Of a stretch of 43,356 nt of DNA, positions 17,626 through 26,700 are shown piece by piece (the first letter of the stretch is position 1; the number at the start of each line of letters is the position of its first letter). Under the pieces are notes generated by a model. The model was given only the letters and a program-made list of their open reading frames with translations. It had not been told where the DNA came from and ran no database searches. Origin of the DNA: Tepidimonas fonticaldi (GTDB taxonomy: Bacteria > Pseudomonadota > Gammaproteobacteria > Burkholderiales > Burkholderiaceae_C). The stretch lies in assembly GCF_007556755.1 (NCBI RefSeq), contig NZ_VJOO01000024.1:1-43356 (forward strand), read 5' to 3'. Position numbers and translations under genes: made by a program.

Positions 17626-19986
17626 ATGACCCCACGTCTGACCGCCCTGTTTATGGCCCTGGTGATGGCGGGTTGCGCCACCGCGCCCCGCGACGCCGTG
17701 ACCGTCACCACCCGCCCTGTCGATGCCGCTGGGCCAGCCGATGCCGCCCCCGCCGGGGCGGAATCCCCGTCCGCCACACCGCCGGCCACCGGTACCCCAG
17801 CCGCGGCCCCGTCTGCGGCGCCCACCGCAGCATCGACCAAGCGCCAGCCGACCACGCAGGTGTTCCCGGGCACCGACCGGGTCGTCAAGGCCGACGTCGC
17901 ACCGCGCCCGGACGCGGTGCTGGCCCGCGGCGATCTGGTGTCCCTCAATTTCGAGGGCGCGCCCATCGGCCAGCTCGCGCAAGCCCTGTTGGGCGACCTG
18001 CTGCAGCTCAACTACACCGTCGATGCCGGCGGCGACATCCCCATCAGCCTGCGCACCCACCAGCCCATCCCGCGCCCGCAGGTGCTGGACGTGCTGGACG
18101 CCGCCTTGTTGCCTCATGATCTGGCTGTCGTGCGGGACCCGGCCGGCGTCTATCACGTCACCAAGCGCAGCACCACCCCGGGTGCGCGCCCCGTGGTGGG
18201 CGCGGCGCGCCTGCGGGAACTGCCCGGCGCCGGCATCGTCATCGCACCGCTCAACCACATTGGCGCGGCCGAAATGGCCAAAATCCTGGCTCCCGTCGCC
18301 CCGCGCGAGGCCCTGGTCCATGTGGACACGCTGCGCAACCTGCTGGTCCTGCAGGGCAGCAAGGCGCAGCTCACCGGCTGGCTGGAGCTGGTGGATGCGT
18401 TCGACGTGGACTTTCTGTCCGGCATGTCGCTCGGCGTCTTCGTGCTGGAATACGCCAACGTCAACGAGGTGCGCGACGCCATGCAACTGCTGCTGGGGTC
18501 CGACCGCGCGGCGGAAATCGTCGGCCAGGCCGGCGCGGACGGGGCCTCGTCGGGCGGGATCCCCGCTGCGGCCACGGCGGCTGCAGGCGGGGCTGCCGGG
18601 GGCGGACGCTCTGGCGCGGTCAATCCCCTGGCCGGCCTGGTGCGCGTGCTGCCGATCGAGCGCTTGAATGCCCTGGTCGTGGTCACCCCGCGCCAGCACA
18701 TCCTCGCGCAGGTGGAAACCTGGATTCGCCGCCTGGACCGCCCGACCGAGGCGCACGAATCCGCCCTGTTCGTCTACCCCGTGCAACACGGCTCGGCGGT
18801 CGATCTGGCCGACATGCTCAACGGCCTGTTTGGCGCCGACGGCGCGCGCGGCGCCGGTGTCGCTGGTGGCAACGCCCCGACGCAACTCGCGCGGGGCACT
18901 GGCACCGCCGTGGGGACGACCGCGTCCACCACCGCCCCGCGCAGCGGCACGGGGGGTACCACCAGCGGCGCCTCCGCGGCCCCGTCGCTTGCGCTGCCTG
19001 CCACGGCCGGCAGCGGCAACGCCACGGGCCCGCTCACCACCACCGCCCGGCTGGAGGGCAACATCCGCGTCGTCGCGGACGAAAAGCGCAACGCCTTGCT
19101 CATCCGCGCACCGCGCCCCGAGTACCGCCGCATCGAGCAGGCCCTGCGCGAGCTGGACAAAGCCCCCTCGCAGGTGCTCATCGAGGCCAGCATCGTCGAA
19201 GTCAGCCTGACCGGCAATCTGCAATACGGCGTGGAGTGGTTCCTGCAAAACAGCCTCAGTCGCGACCGCGAGGGGCAAGCCCTGCTCAACCTGCGGCAAA
19301 GCGGCGCCATCGGCCCGCGCCAGCCCGGCTTCTCGTACACCATCCTCAACCGTGCCGGGGCCATCCGCGCCACGCTCAACGCCCTGGCCGACAACTCCAT
19401 GCTGCGCGTGCTGTCCAACCCCTCGGTGCTGGTGCAGGACAACCACAACGCCACCATCCAGATCGGGCGGCAGCAGCCCATCAAGACCGCCACCACCGTG
19501 GCCACCAACAACCTGGTGACGGAGTCCATCAGCTACAAGGACACGGGCGTCATGCTGTCCGTCACCCCGTCGGTCAATGCTGGCGGCACCGTCACCATGG
19601 ACATCGTCCAGCAAGTCACGGACGTGGGGGAAATCGACGCCGCCACCGGCCAGCGCAACTTCCTCACGCGCCAGATCCAAAGCCGCGTGGCCGTGCGCTC
19701 CGGCGAGACCGTCGTGCTCGGCGGCCTCATCCGCGACAACGAGACCAACGGCAGCTCGGGCCTGCCCGGGCTGTCGCAGATCCCCGTGCTGGGGGCCCTG
19801 TTTGGCACACAGACCAAGCAGCGCGACCGCACGGAGCTGCTCGTGTTGCTGACCCCGCGCGCCCTGGACGACGACGACGCCCTGCGCGCCGCCAGCACCG
19901 AGCTGCGCGAGCGCATGCGCTCCCTGTCACTACAGGCGCCCGTCGGCGCCCCGGCCGCGCTGCCCACGCCCCGGGCGCGCGAATGA
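17626..19986 (+). CDS. gspD: T2SS outer-membrane secretin GspD
   Basis: The 786-residue secretin forms the outer-membrane channel. The N-terminus has a signal peptide with a lipobox-like VMAGC (Cys17) and a long Pro/Ala/Thr-rich linker (residues 20-85). The N0 domain begins near residue 101 (LVSLNFEGAPIGQLAQAL), followed by N1-N3 domains with two low-complexity inserts of Gly/Ala/Thr (near residues 305-330 and 405-465). The secretin core has EASIVEVSLTGNLQYGVEW, VLSNPSVLVQDNHNATIQIG and SGLPGLSQIPVLGALFG. Codon use fits the operon. A lipidated secretin would not need a separate pilotin. Confidence 0.96.
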   Translation: MTPRLTALFMALVMAGCATAPRDAVTVTTRPVDAAGPADAAPAGAESPSATPPATGTPAAAPSAAPTAASTKRQPTTQVFPGTDRVVKADVAPRPDAVLARGDLVSLNFEGAPIGQLAQALLGDLLQLNYTVDAGGDIPISLRTHQPIPRPQVLDVLDAALLPHDLAVVRDPAGVYHVTKRSTTPGARPVVGAARLRELPGAGIVIAPLNHIGAAEMAKILAPVAPREALVHVDTLRNLLVLQGSKAQLTGWLELVDAFDVDFLSGMSLGVFVLEYANVNEVRDAMQLLLGSDRAAEIVGQAGADGASSGGIPAAATAAAGGAAGGGRSGAVNPLAGLVRVLPIERLNALVVVTPRQHILAQVETWIRRLDRPTEAHESALFVYPVQHGSAVDLADMLNGLFGADGARGAGVAGGNAPTQLARGTGTAVGTTASTTAPRSGTGGTTSGASAAPSLALPATAGSGNATGPLTTTARLEGNIRVVADEKRNALLIRAPRPEYRRIEQALRELDKAPSQVLIEASIVEVSLTGNLQYGVEWFLQNSLSRDREGQALLNLRQSGAIGPRQPGFSYTILNRAGAIRATLNALADNSMLRVLSNPSVLVQDNHNATIQIGRQQPIKTATTVATNNLVTESISYKDTGVMLSVTPSVNAGGTVTMDIVQQVTDVGEIDAATGQRNFLTRQIQSRVAVRSGETVVLGGLIRDNETNGSSGLPGLSQIPVLGALFGTQTKQRDRTELLVLLTPRALDDDDALRAASTELRERMRSLSLQAPVGAPAALPTPRARE

Positions 19987-20037
19987 CGTCCCACCCCCGG
20001 TGAACCAATCCCCGTGACGCGAGTCCATCCCAACGCC

Positions 20038-20529
20038 ATGTCGAAGTCATCCGTACTCTCCCACCCCCGGTCCACCGCACACCCCCTCACCGTTCATCGG
20101 CGGCACGCGCTCGCCTGTCTGCTGGCGCCGGCGCTGGCCACCCTGGTGTCGGGTTGCGCCACTTCGCCCGCAAATACCGCGCCTGGCGATGACCGTGCCT
20201 TGTTGCTGGAGCGTGCGAGCGCTTACTGGGCGGCCACCAAGGCCAACGATCTGGTGACCGCGTGGCCATACGAGGACGTGTCACTCGATCCGCGCTGGAC
20301 CCTGCAGGCCTACCTCAAGCGCGGCGGCATTCAGTACGACGCGGTGGAGGTCAAGGGCGTGCGCAGCCTGGAGGGTGACACAGCCGTGGTGGACGTGGAA
20401 ATCCGCTTCAGCCTGCCGCAGATGCGCCTGCGCAACCAAGTCAGCGTCATCCCGGATCGCTGGCGCCGCATCGATGGCCGGTGGTACCATGTGTTGGGGC
20501 GCAACTCCCTGTTTGACGATAAGCGTTGA
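20038..20529 (+). CDS. NTF2-like lipoprotein
   Basis: The 163-residue product has a signal peptide with paired arginines (VHRRHAL), a hydrophobic stretch and the lipobox LVSGC with Cys40. The mature domain has the layout of an NTF2/SnoaL-like fold: an N-terminal helix LLLERASAYWAATKANDL, a short helix, then strands VDVEIRFSL and DRWRRIDGRWYHVL. ATG 20038 was taken; GTG 20014 is an in-frame alternative and neither has a good ribosome binding site. It lies just after gspD in the same direction, so it could be the last gene of the T2SS transcript and might assist secretin assembly; that role is speculation from position. Confidence 0.72.
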   Translation: MSKSSVLSHPRSTAHPLTVHRRHALACLLAPALATLVSGCATSPANTAPGDDRALLLERASAYWAATKANDLVTAWPYEDVSLDPRWTLQAYLKRGGIQYDAVEVKGVRSLEGDTAVVDVEIRFSLPQMRLRNQVSVIPDRWRRIDGRWYHVLGRNSLFDDKR

Positions 20530-20589
20530 CCCAGGGTGTTGTGTCCGTGCAACGGGGACGGGAGTCGGGTGTGTGTGGTGCCTGTTGCC

Positions 20590-20619
20590 TTGAGACAGAC
20601 GGCCGTTTCCCTGTATGAT
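20590..20619 (+). promoter_or_regulatory. Sigma-70 promoter of the exported 288-residue protein
   Basis: TTGAGA (20590-20595) and TATGAT (20614-20619) are 18 bases apart. A start near 20626 gives a leader of about 80 bases before ATG 20708. This sits in one of the few real intergenic gaps of the window, before a gene with its own terminator. Confidence 0.6.
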
Positions 20620-20627
20620 TGTCATAG

Positions 20628-20650
20628 CCCAGTCGGAACCGACGGTTGGG
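20628..20650 (+). promoter_or_regulatory. Hairpin at the start of the predicted leader RNA
   Basis: GTCGG (20632-20636) and CCGAC (20639-20643) form a perfect inverted repeat around AA, extended imperfectly by CCCA (20628-20631) and TGGG (20647-20650). It would form at the very 5' end of the transcript, the position of RNA-stabilising hairpins. AACC-GAC-GGTT (20637-20647) is a competing fold. Confidence 0.35.
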
Positions 20651-20707
20651 TTAGGAATCCCGCAAGGGTTGCAAAGCTTCCTTGTCATCAACCAAAGGAC
20701 TTGTAAG

Positions 20708-21574
20708 ATGAAGAAACTCGCCATTGCTGCAGCCGCCGCTGCCGCCATGACCGCCGGTGTGGCGCACGCCTACACGATGGGCACCTTCTCCAACGGCTTC
20801 GTGGTGCCCAACGTCATCCATGACGGCGGCAACGTGTCGACGGCTGTTGGTGTGGTCTCCACTGAAGCGACGAGCGTTTTCTGGACGTTCTTCGACCAAG
20901 ATTCCAAGCACGTCACCGACGGCTGCTTCCAGATGACCGCCAACGACTATCAGCCGTTCGTGTGGCTGTCGAATTCGGGTGTGGGTCTGCAGAACAAGCG
21001 TGGCTACCTCGTGTTCGCTGCGGCCACGGGTACCACCTGCGGCGGCGCCACCACCATTCGTCCGGCGACGGCCCAGACCCTGGCTGGTCACGCGTTTGAG
21101 TACAACTTGAGCGCTAAAGACGTTGCTTATGTTCCGGTGATCGATGGTCCGCTGGGTATCACGTCGGGTGCCGATCTGACCACGCTGGGTGCTGCTAGCG
21201 TGGCCTCCGTGGGCGGTGCGGCTGTGGTGGGTAACACGCTGTACATGCGCTACTACATCGACGGTGCTGCCGGTGGTGATGACACCCGCATCGTTGTGTG
21301 GTCGACCGGTAACCAAAAGGGTACCCACACGGTTAACATCTTCGACGACAAGCAAAACCGCAAGTCGGTGAACTTTGATCTGTCGTTCGAGGAGCTGGAC
21401 TGGTTCGATCCCGAGACCATCGCTGGTCGTCCGGCTGATTTCAAGGACGGCTTCATTGTTTGGAACACGGGTAATGCTGCCCCGACGTTGGCAGGCTCGG
21501 TGTTTAGCTACAGCGTGATCAGCGCGCCGGCGTTTGGTGCGGTCCAGACCATCCTGAACCCGCATACCCGCTAA
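20708..21574 (+). CDS. Exported protein of unknown family, probably abundant
   Basis: The 288-residue product has a textbook signal peptide: MKKLAIAAAAAAAMTAGVAHA, with cleavage likely after AHA (residue 21). The mature part looks beta-rich and soluble, with aromatic motifs VFWTFFDQDSKHVTDG and YMRYYIDG, and two cysteines (in DGCFQM and TTCGG) that could form a disulphide. I do not recognise a family. It has a strong start site (AAAGGA 20694-20699, eight bases before ATG), its own promoter and a perfect terminator. Its codons end in T more often than in neighbouring genes (GGT, GCT, CGT), as in highly expressed genes. Position after the T2SS operon makes it a candidate substrate or surface-layer-like protein; this is inference. 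Confidence 0.85.
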   Translation: MKKLAIAAAAAAAMTAGVAHAYTMGTFSNGFVVPNVIHDGGNVSTAVGVVSTEATSVFWTFFDQDSKHVTDGCFQMTANDYQPFVWLSNSGVGLQNKRGYLVFAAATGTTCGGATTIRPATAQTLAGHAFEYNLSAKDVAYVPVIDGPLGITSGADLTTLGAASVASVGGAAVVGNTLYMRYYIDGAAGGDDTRIVVWSTGNQKGTHTVNIFDDKQNRKSVNFDLSFEELDWFDPETIAGRPADFKDGFIVWNTGNAAPTLAGSVFSYSVISAPAFGAVQTILNPHTR

Positions 21575-21604
21575 TCTAATTACAGGGACTCTGTTCTCTG
21601 TCTG

Positions 21605-21631
21605 AAAAGGCGCCCCTCGGCGCCTTTTTTT
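21605..21631 (+). terminator. Strong intrinsic terminator
   Basis: AAAAGGCGCC (21605-21614) pairs perfectly with GGCGCCTTTT (21619-21628) around the loop CCTC, followed by more T residues to 21631. It ends the transcript of the 288-residue exported protein 30 bases after its stop. The next gene starts 25 bases downstream, so it must depend on read-through or an unseen promoter. Confidence 0.9.
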
Positions 21632-21655
21632 ATAACGAACCACAGGTTTGAAAAA

Positions 21656-22771
21656 ATGTTTGGTGTTCGTCTATTCCGTTTTTTTGACGCCTTGTGGATC
21701 CGAGGTTGTGCTTTGCTGATGCTTGCTGGTATGCAGTCTGCGTGCCAAACCCCAGTTGTGGCGGGTAAAAATCTGGGTTTGGATGAATTAAAAAAAAATA
21801 CTCCTCAAGCGATGATCTCCATTCCTTCGCCCGAGGTTTGGGGGGGGGAGGTGCGCTGTGATTCTGGAGCTTGTCGCTGGGTTGCCGTTGAGCACGAAAC
21901 CAGTCAAGTGGTGCTTTATGCCTTGCAGGGTAGGCAGGCTCGTCTTTTGGATCGGCGCTCGGTGGCGTATCATCCCGACAGCGCCAAATGGATCGATAAT
22001 TCCCACGTCGTTGCGGCTGTCGAAAAATCTCAAACATTAGATATATTCTCTGTGTCGTCGGAGGGTAAGCTAAATCCTAAGGCTCAAATTGACGTGGGTT
22101 TCGAGCCGCGGGATGTCGCCGTGTTGCCCGCAAGAGACGGCGGTTGGCTGTTGTTGGCAACCCCCTATCGGGGGGAACAGGTGGCTTGGGTGTATTGGCA
22201 TCCCGCTAAATCCCCTCGGAAAGCATTGCAGACATGGTGTGCTGCTCCGTGGCACGTGACGCGCGTGCCGAAGGGGCCCAAAGGACAGGGGCCTGGTCTG
22301 ACCGTAGGTTGTTTGGACGATAAGCAGTTGCTTTATGTGCCCGAGCCGCATACGTTCGAAGAAGCGGTGGCCTCTCCCGTCACGTCCGTCCGGATGTTCG
22401 ATCATGTCCCGCGTCGTGTGGGGGTGACGCCATCGGGGCGTTACTGGTATGTCGCGTTAGAGCTCGGGGGCTCTGTTGCCCGCTATGATGTTGTAGCTAA
22501 TATATGGCAGACTCTGCCGTTTACCGTGTTTGGGGCGGTGGGCGTAGCTGCTTATGACGATGATACTGTCGCCTGGGGGGAAAATAACCAAATTCTGTTG
22601 GTCCGCTATGATAAGGAAGGCGGTGTAGTGGTTCAGCGCCGTTTTCCGGTTTCGGGGTTTCCAACAGAATTGCAGTGGATCGATGTTGATCAAGATGGTG
22701 TTATTGATTTAATCTCGATGAATTCTGCGGGGCCTGCGTCGGATATTTTGTATGGCCCGTTGTTGCCGTAG
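21656..22771 (+). CDS. Putative exported protein with beta-propeller-like repeats and calcium loop
   Basis: This 371-residue protein has a long N-terminal hydrophobic segment (residues 12-29) ending GMQSAC (Cys30), a poor lipobox, so lipoprotein or simple signal peptide are both possible. The body has repeating strand pairs with W/Y-rich turns (WVAVEHETSQVVLYAL, WLLLATPYRGEQVAWVYW, GRYWYVALELGGSVARYD) resembling a beta-propeller, and near the C-terminus WIDVDQDGVIDLISM, a DxDxDG calcium-binding loop of the FG-GAP/EF-hand-like type. No family is recognised. Base composition is clearly richer in A+T than the T2SS genes. It lies between a terminator and the isomerase gene (five-base gap), with which it probably forms an operon. 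Confidence 0.72.
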   Translation: MFGVRLFRFFDALWIRGCALLMLAGMQSACQTPVVAGKNLGLDELKKNTPQAMISIPSPEVWGGEVRCDSGACRWVAVEHETSQVVLYALQGRQARLLDRRSVAYHPDSAKWIDNSHVVAAVEKSQTLDIFSVSSEGKLNPKAQIDVGFEPRDVAVLPARDGGWLLLATPYRGEQVAWVYWHPAKSPRKALQTWCAAPWHVTRVPKGPKGQGPGLTVGCLDDKQLLYVPEPHTFEEAVASPVTSVRMFDHVPRRVGVTPSGRYWYVALELGGSVARYDVVANIWQTLPFTVFGAVGVAAYDDDTVAWGENNQILLVRYDKEGGVVVQRRFPVSGFPTELQWIDVDQDGVIDLISMNSAGPASDILYGPLLP

Positions 22772-22776
22772 TGTAA

Positions 22777-23739
22777 ATGTCCGTTAAAACGATATTTGTG
22801 GTGATGGATAAAATGAGTTTAAGATCTGCCTTCATGGCACTGGCTGTTGGGTTGTTTTTTTGGGTTGGTGAATATGCGGCTCATGCGGCTCAGCCCCTGT
22901 CTCCAATGATGGAGCAAGGCGCAGAGGATCCTGTTTTGATTCGACTGGGGGGGCGAGAAGTCATTCGCGCCTCGGATGTCAAAAAGTACGCTCAGCGCCG
23001 CACGGATTTGCGCGCGTTGCTCAATACCCCAATGGGTTGGGGGATGTTGGTTGACGAAATCGCGATGACGCGGTCGTTGGTGCTGGAGGGTGAGCGTCGC
23101 CAAGAAAAACGTTCGGGTGATGCCGACCCCAACATCGACCCACGTTTTGACGATGTGTACGCACTGGCCGTTTATCGAAAGATCGCGGGCGAATGTAAAG
23201 CGCCGGTCGGCGATGCTGAGGCGCGCCAGTATTACGATGCCAATCCGCAGGCCTTCAAACTCCCGGCCCAGGCGCGGATCGAGCGCATCATCCTGCCCAA
23301 AGCGCTGACAGTGGACAAGTTTCCCGCCGAGCAGTGGTTAGGGCTGCAGGCCCGTGCTGTGGCCATGTCCAATGCGCGGTTTGATGCTTTGATCAAACGG
23401 GCCGCAGAGGCCGCCCCGGATTTGCGCCAGGGGGACTTGGGGTGGATCCGTTTGGAGGGGGTGGAGCACCAGCCGGTGCTCGGTGCGATCCAAAGCGCTG
23501 GCAAGGGTGGGCTGGTCGGTCCGCTTGTCGAGGGTGAGTACGTCTACCTGCTCCAGGTGACGGATTGGCGGGACGCCCAGTTGCTGCCATGGGATGTGGT
23601 CAAGCACCAAGTGCCGACGCGTGCGGTGCAATACTGCCGCGAAACCCAGCGTGAGCGCGTCAAGACCGAGCTGTTCCAGCGGTATGCGGTCCAGATCGAC
23701 GACAAGGCCTTGCGCGCCTTGGGGGCGACGGGGAATTGA
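22777..23739 (+). CDS. Periplasmic peptidyl-prolyl isomerase, SurA/EpsD-like
   Basis: The 320-residue product has an N-terminal signal segment ending near AAHAAQP, an N-terminal helical chaperone-like region (DVKKYAQRRTDLRALL), and a parvulin-like domain around residues 150-270 (YYDANPQAFKLPAQARIERIIL, then DLRQGDLGWIRLEGV). This is the layout of SurA and of the EpsD-type PPIases found in exopolysaccharide loci. Starts at ATG 22777, 22804 and 22813 are all possible; the later ones give a more normal signal peptide. The first third is AT-richer than the rest. Its TGA overlaps a TTG start of the next gene. Likely job: folding of exported proteins encoded nearby, by inference. Confidence 0.8.
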   Translation: MSVKTIFVVMDKMSLRSAFMALAVGLFFWVGEYAAHAAQPLSPMMEQGAEDPVLIRLGGREVIRASDVKKYAQRRTDLRALLNTPMGWGMLVDEIAMTRSLVLEGERRQEKRSGDADPNIDPRFDDVYALAVYRKIAGECKAPVGDAEARQYYDANPQAFKLPAQARIERIILPKALTVDKFPAEQWLGLQARAVAMSNARFDALIKRAAEAAPDLRQGDLGWIRLEGVEHQPVLGAIQSAGKGGLVGPLVEGEYVYLLQVTDWRDAQLLPWDVVKHQVPTRAVQYCRETQRERVKTELFQRYAVQIDDKALRALGATGN

Positions 23740-26700
23740 GCGGGGCGTTCGTCAGCGTCGTCATCCCCGCGTACAACCACGAGGCTTACGTCGCCGAGGC
23801 GGTCCGCAGCGCCTTGGCCTCGCCGCTGGTGCGCGAGGTTTTGGTGTGTGACGATGCCTCGACCGACGGTACCTGGGGGGTGTTGCAGGGGCTGTCGGAT
23901 CCGCGGCTGCACCTATCGCGCAACCCGGTGAACCGCGGTGCGGACGCCACGCTGGGGGCGTTGCTGGACGAGGCGCAAGGGCCGTACCTGGCCATCCTCA
24001 ATTCCGACGACCGCTTCCTGCCAGGGCGGTTGGAGCGCTGCCTGGATCGGCTGCAGGCGGGGCAGGCCGATCTGGTTGGCACAGACATCCGACTGATCGA
24101 TGCTGCCGGCGCCGAAGTCACCCGCCATTGGTGGGTAGATGCGTTTGGCGCACTCAAGTCCGTTTGGGCCCAGACGCAGGACTGGGTGGCGACGTTGCTG
24201 GAAGGCAACGTGTTCATGACCACGTCCAACTTCGTCTTTACCCGCGATCTGTGGCGTCGCCTGCGTCCGTTCAGCGCCGATCGCTACGTGCACGACTACG
24301 ACTTTGTGCTGCGGGCGCTCATCGCTGGGGCCCGCTTGGCGTGGATCGACGAGCCGTTGCTGGCCTACCGCTTGCACCACGCCAACACCATCAGCGAAAG
24401 TCCCCTCAACGCCAATCTGGAAGCATCGGCGCTGCTGCGGCGTCATCTGGCGCCCTTGTTGGCGTTGCCGGGGCCTTTGGCACCCCGTGTGGCCCATTTG
24501 AACAGCCAATGGGCGCGGATTGAAGGGTACGAAGTCCAGATTCTGCGCGACGGGATGGCAAAGCGCGACGCCGCGGCGCAACAGGCCATCGCCGAGCGCG
24601 AACGGTGGGTGGCCGACCGCGATCGGTGGATCGCAGAGCGCGATGCGCAGATCCGCCGCCTGCAGCTCGAGGCGCGTGCGCAGGAGTGGCGCGCGAAGCC
24701 CCCGCAGAGTCCGGCGGTCTCCCGATTCCGGCACGGGCGTTGGCGGCGCGTGGTGAAGGCCTTTCAGGCGCAGACGGCCACAGCGCGGGCACTGCCCCCC
24801 GGCGCCTCGCTGCACCGGGTGAGCGGGTTTTCCGCCCTGCGCCGCTTGGTGGAGCAGCGGCGCCCCGCTTTGCAGGCCATTTCGGTGGACGTGTTTGACA
24901 CGCTGGTGGCCCGGTGCATCGAACCCCCGGACGCCGTGATACGCCGCGTGGCGCAGCGGCTGGCCGAGCATCTGGGGGTGCCACAGCACGCCGACTATGT
25001 GCTGCATCTGCGCCACGAGGCCGAGCACGCCCTGCGCCGCGAGGCGCTGGCCGATGGGCACGACCACGAATGCCACCACGACGCCCTGGTCGAGGCCTGG
25101 CTGGCTCGGCTGCTGCCCGAGTCGGATGCGGCCGCCCGCGACGCCTTGGCCGAGTGGGTGGAGCAAACCGAGCTGACGTTGGAGCGCCAAGCGCTGCAGC
25201 CCAAAGCCAACGCGCGGCTGTTTTTGGCGTGGGCCAAGGAGCAAGGGCTGCGGGTGCTGGCCATCTCGGACATGTACCTGGGGCAGCGCCACCTTCAGCA
25301 CTTGCTGGAGGGTCTGGGTTATGCGGGGCTGATCGACCGCATCTATGTGTCCTCCGAACACCGGGTGGGCAAGTACTCGTCGCGCCTGTTCCATCATGTG
25401 CTGGAGCAGGAGGGATTGGCGCCCGCGGCCGTGTTGCATGTGGGGGACAACTTCCACTCCGACGCCGTGGCACCGGCACGCCTGGGGCTGACCGGGGTGT
25501 TTCTGGACGAGCGGCACGAGCGCGTGCGCCGCAGGCGCCAGACGCTGTCGGCACTGATGGCGGCGCGCGGCGGGATTTGGCCCGGACGCATGGTGGCCGA
25601 AGTGGTGGCGGAACGCTTGCGCGCCGACCCGCGCGCGCGGCGGGACGATGCGTACTTTCAGTACGGGCTGGAGGTGCTGGGGCCGATTTTTTCCACGTTC
25701 ATGATCGGCCTGCTGGAGCGCGTGCGCGCGGATCGGCCCCAGCGGCTGTTGTTTCTGGCGCGGGACGGGTATCTGTTTTTGCAGATGTACGAATGGGCCG
25801 CGCGGCACCTGCCGGGCCCCTGGCCCAATGGGGTGTACACCTGCGTCAGCCGTGCGGTGGCTGCCCGTGCGGCAGTGGCCGATGGGCTGAACCATGCGAA
25901 GGCGGTGGTTGCGCTGTACAACCCCAAGCAGCAAGGGCTGAAGTCGATTCTCAAGACCTACGGGCTGGTGCCCGAAGAGTTTGCCGATCTGGCGCAGGGG
26001 CATGGGCTGATGCCGATGGATCAGCGCCTGGCGGATCGGGACGACCCGCGGCTGCGTGCCTTTCTGGCTGACGAACGCGTGCAAGCGCGGATTCGGCCGG
26101 TGGGTCAGGCAGCGCGTGACCGGTTGCGCCAGTATTTTGAGCAGCAGGGCTTTTTTGCCAGCGACCGGGTGGCCCTGGTGGACATTGGCTGGAATGCCAC
26201 CATCCAGCGCTATCTGGAAAAGGCGTTTGCAAGCGATGGGCGCTTCCCGCGGGTGGAGGGCTACTACTTCGCCTACGTGCACGCGATTCATCAGGATGCG
26301 CTGGCGCACGGGGCCATCCATGGTTTGATGTTTGATCGTCGGCACGGCAATGCGCAGGAGCGCGCTCCTCTGGATTTTGAGGAACTGTTCGAGCAGGCCG
26401 CACGGGCGCCGCATGGCACGACCGTGGACTATCGGTTGGAGGGCGGCCGCGTGGAGCCGGTGTTCAAAGACGATGCCACCCCCGATCGGCAGGCGGAAAT
26501 GGCCTGCAACCCGTCGATCTTGGCGCTGCAGGAGGGCGTCATGCTGTGTTGGGAGCACATGCTGGCGGCCCAGGCGCTCACCGGGGTGGGGTTTGCGGCG
26601 CTCAAGCCGTATGCCCAGGCGCTGGCGGAGCGGGCGGTGGTCTATCCCACGGCGGACGAGGTTCGGCTGGTGGCGGCCTTGGCGCACACCGAAGATTTTG

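Noticed and set aside
17515-19680. Minus-strand open frame of 721 codons opposite gspD
   Set aside because: Glycine-rich antisense artefact; the plus strand encodes an unmistakable secretin.
19989-20071. 13-base direct repeat TCCCACCCCCGGT at 19989 and 20059
   Set aside because: Only two copies, in GC-rich sequence around the lipoprotein gene start; no further structure, so not called as a repeat element.
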